Assembly: GCA_030272585.1 (NCBI GenBank)
Contig: BSYQ01000014.1
Coordinates: forward strand, 620,001-684,000
Reading direction: 5' to 3'
Length of the DNA: 64,000 nt
DNA from: Bryopsis sp. KO-2023
Lineage: Eukaryota > Chlorophyta > Ulvophyceae > Bryopsidales > Bryopsidaceae
Shown: in pieces, positions 22,437 to 33,561 of the stretch
Layout: every line of letters begins with the position of its first letter
Numbering within the stretch: position 1 is the stretch's first letter
Made by a program: the position numbers and the translations under genes
Notes under the pieces: generated by a model
Database searches by the model: none
Told to the model about the DNA's origin: nothing
Seen by the model: only the letters and a program-made list of their open reading frames with translations

Positions 22437-23467
22437 TCAGTTTATCGAACGCTTTGCGGCCGAGAGCTTGGGACAATTTCTGATCCCATGGTCTCCTCCG
22501 CATAAGTAGCATGATATTCCACCCCGGCCTCCTCTTCCACTTGGTGTGGTAGATCGGCCTCCTCCTCCTCGGCCTCCAAATCTTCCCCCACTGCGGCCAC
22601 GGCCTCGGCCTCGGCCACGACTTGATCCTCCACCACGGTTGCCTCCAATGTAATTGATACGATCCCCTTCGGCTTTGGTGCCAATACTGTTAACTCTTGA
22701 TCGCCTATTCCAACGCTGCTGACCGCCTCCCCGGCCTCCTCCCGAGTTGTGGAGTCCTCGAATACCATCCAGGCGTTCGGCCATCTCGATCGCGGCCTGT
22801 ACGTCGTCCCGAATGAAGCCAACCACTTGACTTCGAATCGGCTCGCGCAAGCCCGCTGTGAATGCACTGTATGCTTCAGCGTCACTCATATCCGGTATCC
22901 TGAAGCAAACGCTGTTGTAGCGCTTGATATAGTCCTTCACCGAGGTGGTCTGCCTGAGAGTTCGTAACTCAACTCGGGCATGTTCAGAGGTGGTAGTTGG
23001 TTGGAATAATTTTCGAGCCTCCTCGGCCCACGCACGCCAGTCGGCAAATGGTTGCCTCCGGCCCTCCATCACTTTAAGCTCGGTCAAGTTCATCCACTCG
23101 GCCGCAGGCCCCTCCGTGTTGGCACAGATTACTTGGAGCCAGTATGCTTCTGGGATGGCTTGGGCACGGAACCATCGGCCCATGCGCATCAGCCAATCGG
23201 TAACGTTGGCGGTACCGTTGAAGGCTCGTGGCATAGGCAATTTGACTTGCCTTAGGCCATTGCCTCCTGGTGCGTCTTGTGGCCCTCCGGGTAATTGTGG
23301 TCCAAACGGTCCTCCCGGTCCGCCAGGTCCTCCGGGACCTCCAGGTCCGTTCGGCCCGCCGCCAGGTCCATTTGGTCCTCCTCCCGGTCCATTCGGCCCA
23401 CCAGGTCCATTCGGCCCGCCAGATCCTCCTGGTCCATTCGGCCCGCCACCTCCATCACCATCGTCCC
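22437..23467 (-). CDS. gag: Element C gag, C-terminal part (capsid-like domain and zinc knuckle)
   Basis: This is the downstream part of the gag split by element B. It holds a Gly/Pro/Asn repeat (NGPGG units), a capsid-like gag domain (KLPMPRAFNGTANVTDWL, WMNLTELKVMEGRRQPF) and an Arg/Gly-rich tail with one zinc knuckle (CYLCGGDHGIRNC, spacing C-x2-C-x3-H-x4-C). The PRAFNG motif is shared with family A gag. The upstream part is at 33562-34786. Confidence 0.88.
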
Positions 23468-23885
23468 TGATAGTGAAGCTTGTGGGTGACGCAATAGTGG
23501 TCGGCTGTGTTGGTTGGATTCGTGATAACTTGCTGGCTAACGCAAGTATACTTGTGGGGTTTGTTGCTTTAGACAACTCTCTAGCTAGCGCGGTTGTGAA
23601 CGCTACTAGAACACTTGGGTTGGGAAGTGATTGCGTCAGGCAAACACTTAACACACACACACACAAACACACACACAAGCGGGAACACACCAATCCCACG
23701 AATCCCGAGTTCTTACACTAGAATGGAATGTCAAAACAACGAGTGGGCCTCTTAAGTACCCCTAAGTGTAGTACGCTGACGCATGCCCCAAACTCTGGGT
23801 CTAATCTGTCTTACTCGTGAACCCACATGCGTCAGCCACCCTCGGCTCTATCCCAAACTACCTCGTGAGCGCTAAAAGACTAACA
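23468..23885 (-). repeat. 3' LTR of element B
   Basis: 418 bp with TG...CA ends on the minus strand and a GTCCC duplication on its outer side. It has a few fixed differences from the A1 and D LTRs (for example GTTGGTTGG in place of GTTGATTGG), so B belongs to a distinct subfamily. A G8 polypurine tract follows on the inner side (about 23890-23897). Confidence 0.93.
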
Positions 23886-24080
23886 TACGCCCCCCCCGCA
23901 AAAAGTGGGCGCCCACGCACACCAAAACACAAAGAAAAACAAAAACACAAAAACACAAACACAAAACTCACCCACTCCCATACCCACACCCAACTGTCTG
24001 GGACCTGTTTCTTGCTCTGACGTCTCTGACAGCGGCTGCACGCACACACTTGGTCGACGATAACTCCTTTTCCCTCCTCC

Positions 24081-25895
24081 TTAACGCTGTTCCGGCGCTT
24101 GCGCTTGCTGAATAGCACGCTGCTCCTGCGCATGCGCTTGCTGCACTGCACGATACCGGACACAGGGATCAAATGCGGCAGCCACCCTCTTGGACTTAAG
24201 GAATGGCAGATCCCTTGTGATGCCGGACACCTTGAGTTGCCGCTTCACACACATGTTGCAGTGTGGCAACTTCTCGTGCTCAGCCGGGAACGGAGGGATT
24301 TCTTCGAACGTCGAGCGTGTCAGCTTCAACATATGGGCAGGTAGAGAGAATGGGGAGACGGTGGCGATGGACTTGTTGTCCACTTCCGCGACTTTTTGGA
24401 CCGCCGTGACGATGCGCCCCAGCATCGAGTATGCCAACCAATGAGCATCACACACGAGGTGATACCCACAAGGAAGGACGGAATACTTCTTCTGCGTCAG
24501 CCGCTGAGCACTTGCCTGCATTGGGCTTCTCCCGCACCAAATGCACATGGGCAACTCGTGAAAGTGCCGGTTGCCGCGGTAATTTTGCAAGGCTCGGTCC
24601 CTGGGGTTAGTATATTGGACCTTCGGCCATTTCTCTAACGCAGTGATGGGGTTGCAAGCCTCCTCGATATCCTCCCGTGACAGGTTCACTTCGCTGGGTG
24701 CAGCATCCACTTTGTCCTGAGCAGCCGCCCTTAATCTCCTGAGCTTAACCTTTTCTCGGAAAGCCCGAAGTGCTGCTTCTGTTGGAGCTAACTCCAACGG
24801 TGGATGGACCGCACGCTGAACCTCTGTCACCTGGCTTGGCCCTTCATCATTCCTTATTTCCCCGTCCTCCAGTTCAGAACTAGGACCTTCGAGCCTAGGA
24901 GGTGGACTGCCGAAGTCAATTTCTTCGTTAAAATCCAAGTCCAAAAGCTCCTCCTCTCTCATGTCGAATAAGTCCTCCCCCGGTGCTATTGCGGTAGCCT
25001 CATCTCCGGGAGTCTGAACTGTTGGTGCTGGTTGTGAGGGTGCTGGAGTCTTTAATGCGGCAGCCTTTAACTTGAGTAACAAGTTGGCTCTTGCTGCATC
25101 TCCAGGCATACGATCCCTCGGTGGCTCACCACCTTCATCGTCACCGTCCTCTCGCCTTCTCTTTCCGTGTGGATCTTCATCCCTACACGGCGAGCTTGGG
25201 CGTTTGTTTTTCCCTTTCCCCTTGCCCTTGCTTGAGCCTCCCGCATCATCGTCCTTGGACGGTTCCAGATCAAGTGTTGCGTTTGACAACAGAACTTGGA
25301 CTTGGCGATCCAGTTCTTCGTGTACCCGTGGTGCTGGTACCGGCGGGTTCAAACGCAGCATCTTGTCCGTTGTTTCGCTCTGCACTTGAAGTTTTTCAGA
25401 GCCGTCTCTGAGGGACTCTCCCAGCAAATCGATCTGCAGCTCTTGTTCTGCCAATTCCTTCTTAAGGTTGTTGGCTGCTGCACTCCACGCGGTTGCTACA
25501 GCTCGCTGCAGCGTTTCCTCTACCGCGGTAAATCGATCCACCATTCCCCCGAGAGCTTGCTTACGGAGGTCGTTCTCACGATGGTTAGCCATCATGTGAG
25601 ATTGGAACCTTTGCTTTTTCAGCTTCATGGCTTCCAATTTTTCTTCCAAGACCTTGGTCTTGTCCTCCGCTTCTTTCTTTTCCGCCTCCGCCTTATCCTT
25701 GGCTTTCTCCGCTGCCTCCTTCGCAGCCTCAGCTGCTTTCGTCCGGTCACTCAACTCTGAGAGCTGCCGGGTTAAGGCCTCATTGTTCTGCAGCACTTCC
25801 TCTGCGGTCGACGTAAAGTGCTGCAGCTCCTCTTCTTTTTGAGCTACCTCCGCTTCCAACTTCGCAATAATTGCGGCGGGTGTATCGGCAGCCAT
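24081..25895 (-). CDS. Third ORF of element B: coiled-coil and zinc-type protein, frame open
   Basis: An open frame of about 604 residues from the Met at 25895 (MAADTPAAII); an in-frame Met also lies 20 codons upstream at 25955. The coiled coil covers about residues 10-120. The middle holds a Lys/Arg-rich nuclear-signal-like patch (KRPSSPCRDEDPHGKRRRE) and an acidic segment (EEELLDLDFNEEIDFG). The Cys/His module begins with CIWCGRSP at about residue 450 and ends with CNMCVKRQ at about residue 544. No membrane segment. A TTATAA motif lies upstream at 26012-26017. This is one of two copies whose frame looks whole, which argues that the protein is under selection in the active lineage. Confidence 0.85.
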   Translation of the reverse strand: MAADTPAAIIAKLEAEVAQKEEELQHFTSTAEEVLQNNEALTRQLSELSDRTKAAEAAKEAAEKAKDKAEAEKKEAEDKTKVLEEKLEAMKLKKQRFQSHMMANHRENDLRKQALGGMVDRFTAVEETLQRAVATAWSAAANNLKKELAEQELQIDLLGESLRDGSEKLQVQSETTDKMLRLNPPVPAPRVHEELDRQVQVLLSNATLDLEPSKDDDAGGSSKGKGKGKNKRPSSPCRDEDPHGKRRREDGDDEGGEPPRDRMPGDAARANLLLKLKAAALKTPAPSQPAPTVQTPGDEATAIAPGEDLFDMREEELLDLDFNEEIDFGSPPPRLEGPSSELEDGEIRNDEGPSQVTEVQRAVHPPLELAPTEAALRAFREKVKLRRLRAAAQDKVDAAPSEVNLSREDIEEACNPITALEKWPKVQYTNPRDRALQNYRGNRHFHELPMCIWCGRSPMQASAQRLTQKKYSVLPCGYHLVCDAHWLAYSMLGRIVTAVQKVAEVDNKSIATVSPFSLPAHMLKLTRSTFEEIPPFPAEHEKLPHCNMCVKRQLKVSGITRDLPFLKSKRVAAAFDPCVRYRAVQQAHAQEQRAIQQAQAPEQR

Positions 25896-26346
25896 TATGT
25901 TTGTCGGAAAGAAAGATATAAACAACGGTTTGTGCGTCTTTAGACTCTTTTTCACTCAGGAGCTCGCTCCGTTCACACAAACACTAGGGCAAAATGGTTC
26001 GAGGGCTGCGCTTATAAGGCTGGGTGACTCGTACACTTTCCTCGTTGGGTTATTGGGGTGAGACACCAACGTTTCGCTCGGTTGGAGTCTCGTCAAGACC
26101 ACCTCAACACGTCACTTGATAGGGGTTTTCTCGGAACAACCACACTATCTCGAATGTGACATCGTTTGCCCGGTTTCTAAAGTACTACTGAAGCTACACT
26201 TACTGCGCCAGCCAAATAACTTAGGCACCTTAACGCATTAAAGTTAAAGAGTTGGTTTGGAAGTCGACAGAGTTTTTCTAAGGTATCCTTTTTCGCGCCC
26301 CCTTGCTATAAGGAGTTCCACCTTAGCCATCAAACACTCTGTTTCC

Positions 26347-29300
26347 CTATTCTCTTCCTTTCTGCAACTCTTTTCGTTCTTTCTCTTTAAATGCGCGAAG
26401 TATATCTGGTGCGTTAACCAGATTAGCTTCAGGTTCCCAAGTAGCGTCAAGTAGATCGTATCCTTTCCACAGCACTAGGTATTCACGATTGCGTTTACCT
26501 CTAGCCCTTAGGATATTTTCGACCTCATACTCTACTTCGCTACCAATCAACTCTCCTTCTGGAGGTTGTATTTGCCTGCTGTTATCACTCGAGGCGTGAT
26601 AACGCTTGAACTTAGAAACATGAAACACTGGGTGTATGAGCCATGTTTCCGGAAGTTGAACTCTGTAAGCCACCTTTGATATTTTCTCCACAATTTCAAA
26701 GGGACCCACAAATCGACGGCGCAGTTTTGGACTCACTTTGTTCAAAGCAGCCAACGGAATAAAACGACTTTTTATCAGGACTTTATCCCCTTTCTCAAAA
26801 GCAATATCTTTTCTCTTCTTGTTTGCACTCACACACATTCTGTGTTGTGCTCTCGAGTAATATGCTTTTGCGGTATCTAAGTCCTGTGCCATCCGTGCTA
26901 CCATAGTCTTAACTGCTTCCACTTGAAATTGCGTTGCCGTCCCACCAATGTTTGGTGTTTCTGGATGGTACCCATACATCAAGTATGCAGGTGCGAACCC
27001 TGTACTCGCATTCACTGCATTGTTTGCTGCAAACTCTGCTGTAGGTAAATACTCAACCCACTTATGGGGATACCTCTCAGCATATGGCCTTAGAAAATTT
27101 TCCAGAGTACGTATGGTAACCTCACTCTGCCCATCCGTCTGAGGGTGGTAAGCTGTACTCATACGAATCTCTGTACCCAGAGCTTTAAAAAGCGTCTGCC
27201 AGAACTTGCTGGTAAAGCGAGGGTCTCTATCAGACACAATCACTTTAGGTAGGCCATGGTTGCGGTAAACATGTTCGATAAAAAGTTGGGCGTATCCTGC
27301 AGCGGTAATCTCTTTAGTACATGGGGCGAAATGCACAAACTTGGTAAGTCTATCGACAAAGACAGCTACAGCAGTAAACCCATTGGATGCTGGTAGATCT
27401 GTCACCAAGTCAGTGGTAATTTGCTCCCACTTCCGCTCAGGTATTGGCAGGGGTTGAAGTAAGCCCATAGGTTTCTGTGTGTCAGCCTTTATTTGTTGGC
27501 ACACAGGGCATTCGCGCACAAATGCCTTCAACTCATTCATCCACCCCTTCCACCAATATCGCCGCGCTAGGATTTCTCCTGTTCGCGCTGGTCCTGTATG
27601 GCCTGCTGAAGGTGTCTCATGGCACTCCTTCATAATCTTATTGCGCTGGCCTTTAGGAACCACCACTTTCTCGACTAATCCTCTCTTTGGGACCGTCCAG
27701 AGTATTCCCTCTCTGAGGAAATATCCCTCAACTTCCTCGCCACTCTCAAGCTTCCGCAATATCTTCACCAAGGAGTTATCAGCTTGGAGGGCTTGTTTCC
27801 ACTCGTCTTGGCTTGCTTGATGCACTTGCCAAGTGGAAATGTTCATCGCAGTTTCCACGGGCTTAGGAACACTGCGGGAGAGAGCATCAGCTAACACATT
27901 AGCCTTGCCTTTGATATAGGAGATCTTGGGGTTGATCGAAGTCAGGTACCCCGCCTCAAGCCATCTTGCTTGGGTTCTAGAAAGGTTCCTCTGCGACAGA
28001 ATATGCGTCAGAGGTTGGTGGTCAGTGAACACTGTTACTCCACCCGCACAACCTTCTAGATAATGTCTCCACTGCACCATCGCATAACATATTGCACACA
28101 ACTCTTTATCGTATGGTGCATAGTTAAGCTCGGCAGGCTTGAATCTACGTGAGAGGTAAGCTATTGGCTGTAGCCCCTCCCCGTGATCCTGTGTTAACAC
28201 GGCACCGATGGCCTCATTCGACGCATCAGTGATCACAGTGTAAGGCAGTGACGCATCTGGAAAAATAAGGACGGGAGCTTGACTTAGACGCTTTTTCAGT
28301 TCATTGAATGCGCCACGCTCAACCTGTCCCCATCTCCAGGGATGGTCTTTTTTCACTAAGTCATGGAGTGGTCCAGCAACGTGTGCAAACTGGGGAATGA
28401 ACTTCCTGTAGTATGAAACCATTCCAAGGAAACTACGTACATCGCTAACACTCTGTAGTTCCTTCCACTCCTTCACTGCCTTCACTTTTTGTTCCTGTGG
28501 TTCTAACCCACTTCCGCTAATGCGGTAGCCAAGATAGTCTACTGTTGCGACAGCCAGCTCACTTTTACTTGCCTTAGCAAAAAGCTGATATTCTGCTAGT
28601 CGCGACAGGACTTTCTCTAAGTGTTCCGCATGCTGTTCCATGTTTTCAGAGAAGATGAGTATGTCATCAATAAAGACAACAACAAAATCATCTAAAAACT
28701 CTGTGAGTAGGTCTTGCACTAGAGTTTGGAATTGCGCTGGGCAATTGGTTAGCCCAAAAGGCGCTACCAAAAACTCAAAGTGACCGTATCTCGTGCGGAA
28801 CGCTGTTTTATCTGTATCAGATGGCCTTACTGGAAATTGCCAATAGCCTGATCGCAGATCTAACTTCGAGAACACTTTGGCTTTGAACACTCTATCCATC
28901 AATTCTTCTGGCAGGGGTAAAGGATATCGGTTTTTTACTGTCACCTTATTGATCCACCTGTAATCCACACACATCCTTAAGCCTCCATCCTTTTTCGGTA
29001 CAAATAGGATTGGCGCGCCCCAAGGGGACTCGGATGGTTTGATTTTCTTCTGTTCCAGAAGGTAGTCCACTTGTGCTTTCACTTCATCCAGCTCTGCTGG
29101 TGAAAGCTTGTATATTGGACGATGGATAGGTGTTGGATCCTCCAGGTCTATCTTAAACTCATGACCTTTTCTCTTCGGAGGGATCCCTGGGGGTAAATCA
29201 CGAGGGAACACACCACGGTGTGTTTCTACCACCTTTTTAATTTCGGCAGGGGTGTCTGAACGAATAAGTTTGCCAATCTCATCCTCAGTGTTGAATGGCT

Positions 29301-30087
29301 GTGTTCGCTCTATTGCGTCAGGCAATTCATGTTGGCCTAAAGCTTTCTCTTCAGACTCTTGCACTACAACCATGAATGCTGTCTCTGTTTTGAGATGACG
29401 CATCATTCTCTTAGCTGAACGCTCAGTCACTGGCACTTCTTGCAGTATCGACTGTACTTTTCGTTCAGGTTCAATACTCTCTTGGGTTGGATGACGCAAC
29501 GGGAGATGAAACACTTGGCTGTTTTTGCAAACTGAAATCTCATTTTGCTGAAAGTCTATGCGGGGGTTTTCTTTCTGCAACCAAGGCATGCCCAATATTA
29601 GGTCATAACCAAGGTCTGGGAACAGATCCGCTTTCATTTTGCACTTCAGCCCTCCTATCTTTACTCGGAGGTTGTTACAGCTGCCAGCCAGTTCTTTAAT
29701 ATCTCCGTTTGCCAACATTGCTCTCTTTGAGCTTGGTGTAATCGACAACCCGAGATCACGCGCTACCTTATCATTGATATAGTTTGCGGTACTTCCACAA
29801 TCAATGAATGCATAAAGGTCCGTGGTCTTGATCCGTGCTTTTACTTCATACCCTCTCACAGGCACTTCTTGAATTTTTAACAGAGGGCATGTGTCACCCT
29901 TGATTGACGAAGTTGATCGAACTTCTGACACATTAACTCGCTCTGTGGTAGACCGCTGGGTTGTTTCTGACCCACTATCGTCTACGTCTGCAGGCAGGGA
30001 CTCCTGTAGACTACTCTGCGACTCCAATGAGCCCACAGATTCACTAACAGAGGGAAGAGATGCAGATGACGCATGAGGCGCGTCCAT
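26347..30087 (-). CDS. pol: Family-A pol (element B), frame open
   Basis: 1246 residues, the same length as in A1 and differing at only a handful of residues by eye. Protease, RT, RNase H, HHCC and D,D,E integrase and chromodomain are all present with the same motifs. It starts in a frame different from gag, about 255 bases after the gag stop. Confidence 0.94.
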   Translation of the reverse strand: MDAPHASSASLPSVSESVGSLESQSSLQESLPADVDDSGSETTQRSTTERVNVSEVRSTSSIKGDTCPLLKIQEVPVRGYEVKARIKTTDLYAFIDCGSTANYINDKVARDLGLSITPSSKRAMLANGDIKELAGSCNNLRVKIGGLKCKMKADLFPDLGYDLILGMPWLQKENPRIDFQQNEISVCKNSQVFHLPLRHPTQESIEPERKVQSILQEVPVTERSAKRMMRHLKTETAFMVVVQESEEKALGQHELPDAIERTQPFNTEDEIGKLIRSDTPAEIKKVVETHRGVFPRDLPPGIPPKRKGHEFKIDLEDPTPIHRPIYKLSPAELDEVKAQVDYLLEQKKIKPSESPWGAPILFVPKKDGGLRMCVDYRWINKVTVKNRYPLPLPEELMDRVFKAKVFSKLDLRSGYWQFPVRPSDTDKTAFRTRYGHFEFLVAPFGLTNCPAQFQTLVQDLLTEFLDDFVVVFIDDILIFSENMEQHAEHLEKVLSRLAEYQLFAKASKSELAVATVDYLGYRISGSGLEPQEQKVKAVKEWKELQSVSDVRSFLGMVSYYRKFIPQFAHVAGPLHDLVKKDHPWRWGQVERGAFNELKKRLSQAPVLIFPDASLPYTVITDASNEAIGAVLTQDHGEGLQPIAYLSRRFKPAELNYAPYDKELCAICYAMVQWRHYLEGCAGGVTVFTDHQPLTHILSQRNLSRTQARWLEAGYLTSINPKISYIKGKANVLADALSRSVPKPVETAMNISTWQVHQASQDEWKQALQADNSLVKILRKLESGEEVEGYFLREGILWTVPKRGLVEKVVVPKGQRNKIMKECHETPSAGHTGPARTGEILARRYWWKGWMNELKAFVRECPVCQQIKADTQKPMGLLQPLPIPERKWEQITTDLVTDLPASNGFTAVAVFVDRLTKFVHFAPCTKEITAAGYAQLFIEHVYRNHGLPKVIVSDRDPRFTSKFWQTLFKALGTEIRMSTAYHPQTDGQSEVTIRTLENFLRPYAERYPHKWVEYLPTAEFAANNAVNASTGFAPAYLMYGYHPETPNIGGTATQFQVEAVKTMVARMAQDLDTAKAYYSRAQHRMCVSANKKRKDIAFEKGDKVLIKSRFIPLAALNKVSPKLRRRFVGPFEIVEKISKVAYRVQLPETWLIHPVFHVSKFKRYHASSDNSRQIQPPEGELIGSEVEYEVENILRARGKRNREYLVLWKGYDLLDATWEPEANLVNAPDILRAFKEKERKELQKGRE

Positions 30088-30341
30088 CTCATCCGGTGTG
30101 CTTTCCTTCTGTTCATTTTTCCAATCGCAGTTGTCATGTGCCGATTGGGTAGATGTGGAGAGTGTCTCCGTTCTCTCTTCACGCGGTGTACTAGTCCGCG
30201 CCCCAGGTTTTCCGCTGTGAGTACAAACCTTTTTCGAGGCACCTACTTTTGATCTATGCTTCCTACGCCGCCTACGAACTCTGTTTCGCTTACGACGTTT
30301 GCGTCGGCCAGGCTCAGACGAAGCAGTTTCCTGCCTGGCGG

Positions 30342-32993
30342 TCAGTTTAACATTTTTTTTACATCGGGGAGGTTTTTCACCTCCTCCAATCTAGGACATT
30401 GCCTCACAGGGTGACCCTTCTTTCCACAAAGATAACAATTATATCCCCCTCCCCCCTGGGGGTTCTGTCTTCCCTGATTGGCTTGTCCTCTTCCACGGTT
30501 ACCACCACCGCGTCCACGTCCACCACCACCACGTCCTCCTCCTCGTCCTTGTTGCTGTTGCTGCTGCTGTTGCACTCCTGCGGCAGCTTGTGGTGGTGCT
30601 TGGGCTGGTGGTGTAGGGTTCTGCTGCTGCTGACCCTGATTCTGGCCTTTCTTCTTTCTTCCACCACGCCAGACTCCTTTCTTTTTCTGATTGGTCTGCC
30701 CTCCTTGGCCTTGTGTTCCAACTCCAAGGGCTTCCAATCATTCGGCGGATATGATGGCAGCCTCGACATCTCGAGGTACCGTTGCAGCGACTAACTTCTG
30801 AACTTCACTCTTAAGTCCATCCACGAAGAGCAAATACTGGTGATCCTCTTCGAGGTCTGGAATCCTCAAGACTAACCGCTGAAACTCTTTTACAAACTGT
30901 TTCACGGTTCCAGTCTGCTTGAGTTTGTGGAGGTCACGCCACGCTTCATCTCGATCACTAGAGAATTCGAAAGCTGTAGCTAAGCCATCCATGAAGTCCA
31001 TCCAGTCACGGAAGGGTGGTCTTTCACCTCGGTGAATTTTCAACTCTTGCATCGTTAACCAATCCGAGGCAGCCCCATAAAGGTTAGTGGCCATAATCGA
31101 TTGCCACTGTGCTTCATGCACTCCGCAGGTCCTCAAGTACCGCGTCATGAGCACTTGCCATTTACGGGCTTTTGGTTCTCCACTTCCGTTAAATGCGCGA
31201 GGCATCTGCAACTTGACGGTGCTAGGCAACCACTGTCCTTGCCTAGGAGGTCCTGGGCCTGCTGGTCCAGCGCCACCTCCACCTCCACCTCCACCAGGAG
31301 GTCCACCGGGAGGTCCACCGCCTCCACCATCTCCACCGCCGCCACCACCTCCACCGCCATCAGGCGCACCTGGAATGCGGGAAGGTGGGCGGTTTCGTCT
31401 GTCGCGGTAATCATCACCGCCATCATCATCTGGGTCGTCATCACCAGGGTCTCCAAAGTTACCTCGCATGCGAGGAACTCGACTGGGTCCACCAGTAGAC
31501 TCATATGAACCAAGTGCAGCAAAGGGATTATTTTCTACCCTTGCTCCCAAAGCACTTAACCCAAGTCCCAATCTTCCCGTACGTGTGGGGATCCGCATGG
31601 GTTCTTTTCCTTTCTCTTCTCTGACCTGTGCCTTAGCACGCTCAAGGTCAATTTGATATAACACTTCTGCTGAGGAGAGAACTCTTGGGTTAGTTCGTGT
31701 GGGTCTACGTGATCCATCGGCAGAGTCGGGTTCTGAGATGCGTACTCCAGGCTGAGCTCTTGTACTTGGAGGTATCAATTGAGGGAATGTGAAATCAGCG
31801 TCTGGTGCGCTGTCCACTGCAGTGCATGGTGGTGCTTCTGCAGCAACAATTTCACCCTCCTCGACCTGTACTGCTGGAGGAGCCGGTATTGTTGAGGTTC
31901 CTGCCCCAACCATTCCTACCGCGAAGCTCTGGTCTAGTGGCGGCCATGATGCAGCCAACTGCTTTACTGATTTCTTCGGCAGTGGCATCCCAAAGGCTGA
32001 GTCCTCAGGCTCAGGAGAAGTTGATTCTTCTCGCTCTGGTGATACTGCACGAGCATCACTTCCACTTTGGGCGCTCTGACTTCCGCCACTCACATCCTCC
32101 ATGCTTCGTTCCAGGCCAGATAATCTTAAGGCAACCACATCAGCTGCATCTTGCTGCTGATCCCAGGTTTTGGATGCCTTTTTCTCCAAGGCAATCAAAT
32201 CTTTTTGAATTGCTACTCTTGAGCTCTGCAAACGCTTCACCTCAGCACCTTGTTTATGCAAGGACTCCCGAAACAATTCTAGAGTCCGTTCGACTTTTTC
32301 GTTGGAATCCGCAACAGTTCCTAATAAGCCTTCAATTCTCCGCCCTTGAACAAGGGATAACTCGGAGAGTTGTTTTAGCTGAAGTGCTGATGCTTCAGCC
32401 GTTTCTTTTAGGTCAGCAAAACGAGAGTCCGCTAGAATGTCTGCGGCATCCATTCTCCTCGTTATTGCATCCACAGAAGCTTTGATCTCGGCTCTTTCTT
32501 TTCTATGATCGATATCTTGGCGTAATAGCCTCTGCTCGTATCGACTATGTTGAGCCGCTACTGACTCCAGCTTCTGTTGTTGCGACACCACCGCATGCTA
32601 TGTGGCCTCAACCTGTTGCGCATGCTGGTGCTGTGTTTCCAGCGCCTGCCCGATCACCTCTGATGCGCCAGCCAGTTGGTTCGACACAGAGGCCTCAGTA
32701 TGGGCTAGCCTCTGCCCCAGTGTCTGGTCAACTTGCTGCAGGTGACCCCTTAGCCCGTGGGCTAAATCGTCCACACGGTCATGGACCGCATCCACATCCT
32801 CTCTTAAGGCTTCCGCATCAGCTCCCATGTCTATGTCGACAGCTGCTTGCTGGACATTGTGGATGTTCTGGACGTTTATTTGTTGGTACACTACATTGGG
32901 TGCGTCAGGCAATTCCTCATCGAACTCAGGTTCAATCCCTGGCTCTTCAACTTGAGGCTCGCGCACTACCAATGCGTGTTCACGGTCAGCCAT
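30342..32993 (-). CDS. gag: Family-A gag (element B), fossil, broken about twice
   Basis: It covers the same extent as the 883-residue gag of A1: N-terminal coiled coil, Pro/Gly-rich middle, capsid-like domain and one CCHC knuckle at the end. The frame is broken about twice. Because the LTRs are identical, this copy may have been made defective, with gag supplied by another copy. Confidence 0.88.
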
Positions 32994-33138
32994 GGTCTCT
33001 CAGCCACTATTTGGGAGTACTCAACAACCACGGTTGGAGTTTCTCTCTACCAAACAAACAAACAAAAACGTTTGTTGCGCCACGTTCACAAGTTTCGATC
33101 TCAAGAACTTAAAGTTCTTGCCTCGCTCCGAAACCAAT

Positions 33139-33556
33139 TGATAGTGAAGCTTGTGGGTGACGCAATAGTGGTCGGCTGTGTTGGTTGGATTCGTGATAAC
33201 TTGCTGGCTAACGCAAGTATACTTGTGGGGTTTGTTGCTTTAGACAACTCTCTAGCTAGCGCGGTTGTGAACGCTACTAGAACACTTGGGTTGGGAAGTG
33301 ATTGCGTCAGGCAAACACTTAACACACACACACACAAACACACACACAAGCGGGAACACACCAATCCCACGAATCCCGAGTTCTTACACTAGAATGGAAT
33401 GTCAAAACAACGAGTGGGCCTCTTAAGTACCCCTAAGTGTAGTACGCTGACGCATGCCCCAAACTCTGGGTCTAATCTGTCTTACTCGTGAACCCACATG
33501 CGTCAGCCACCCTCGGCTCTATCCCAAACTACCTCGTGAGCGCTAAAAGACTAACA
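33139..33556 (-). repeat. 5' LTR of element B
   Basis: 418 bp, read as identical to 23468-23885. The primer-binding site TGGTTTCGGAGC lies at 33125-33136, two bases inside. The outer side is followed by GTCCC, where gag of element C resumes. Confidence 0.93.
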
Positions 33557-33561
33557 GTCCC

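Larger units (their letters stand above)
23468..33556 (-). mobile_element. Family-A Ty3/gypsy element B, nested in element C
   Basis: A full-length element of 10,089 bp on the minus strand with 418-bp LTRs at 23468-23885 and 33139-33556 that I read as identical. The target duplication GTCCC lies at 23463-23467 and 33557-33561. Pol and the third ORF are open; gag is broken about twice. Identical LTRs point to a very recent insertion. It sits in the gag of element C. Confidence 0.94.
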
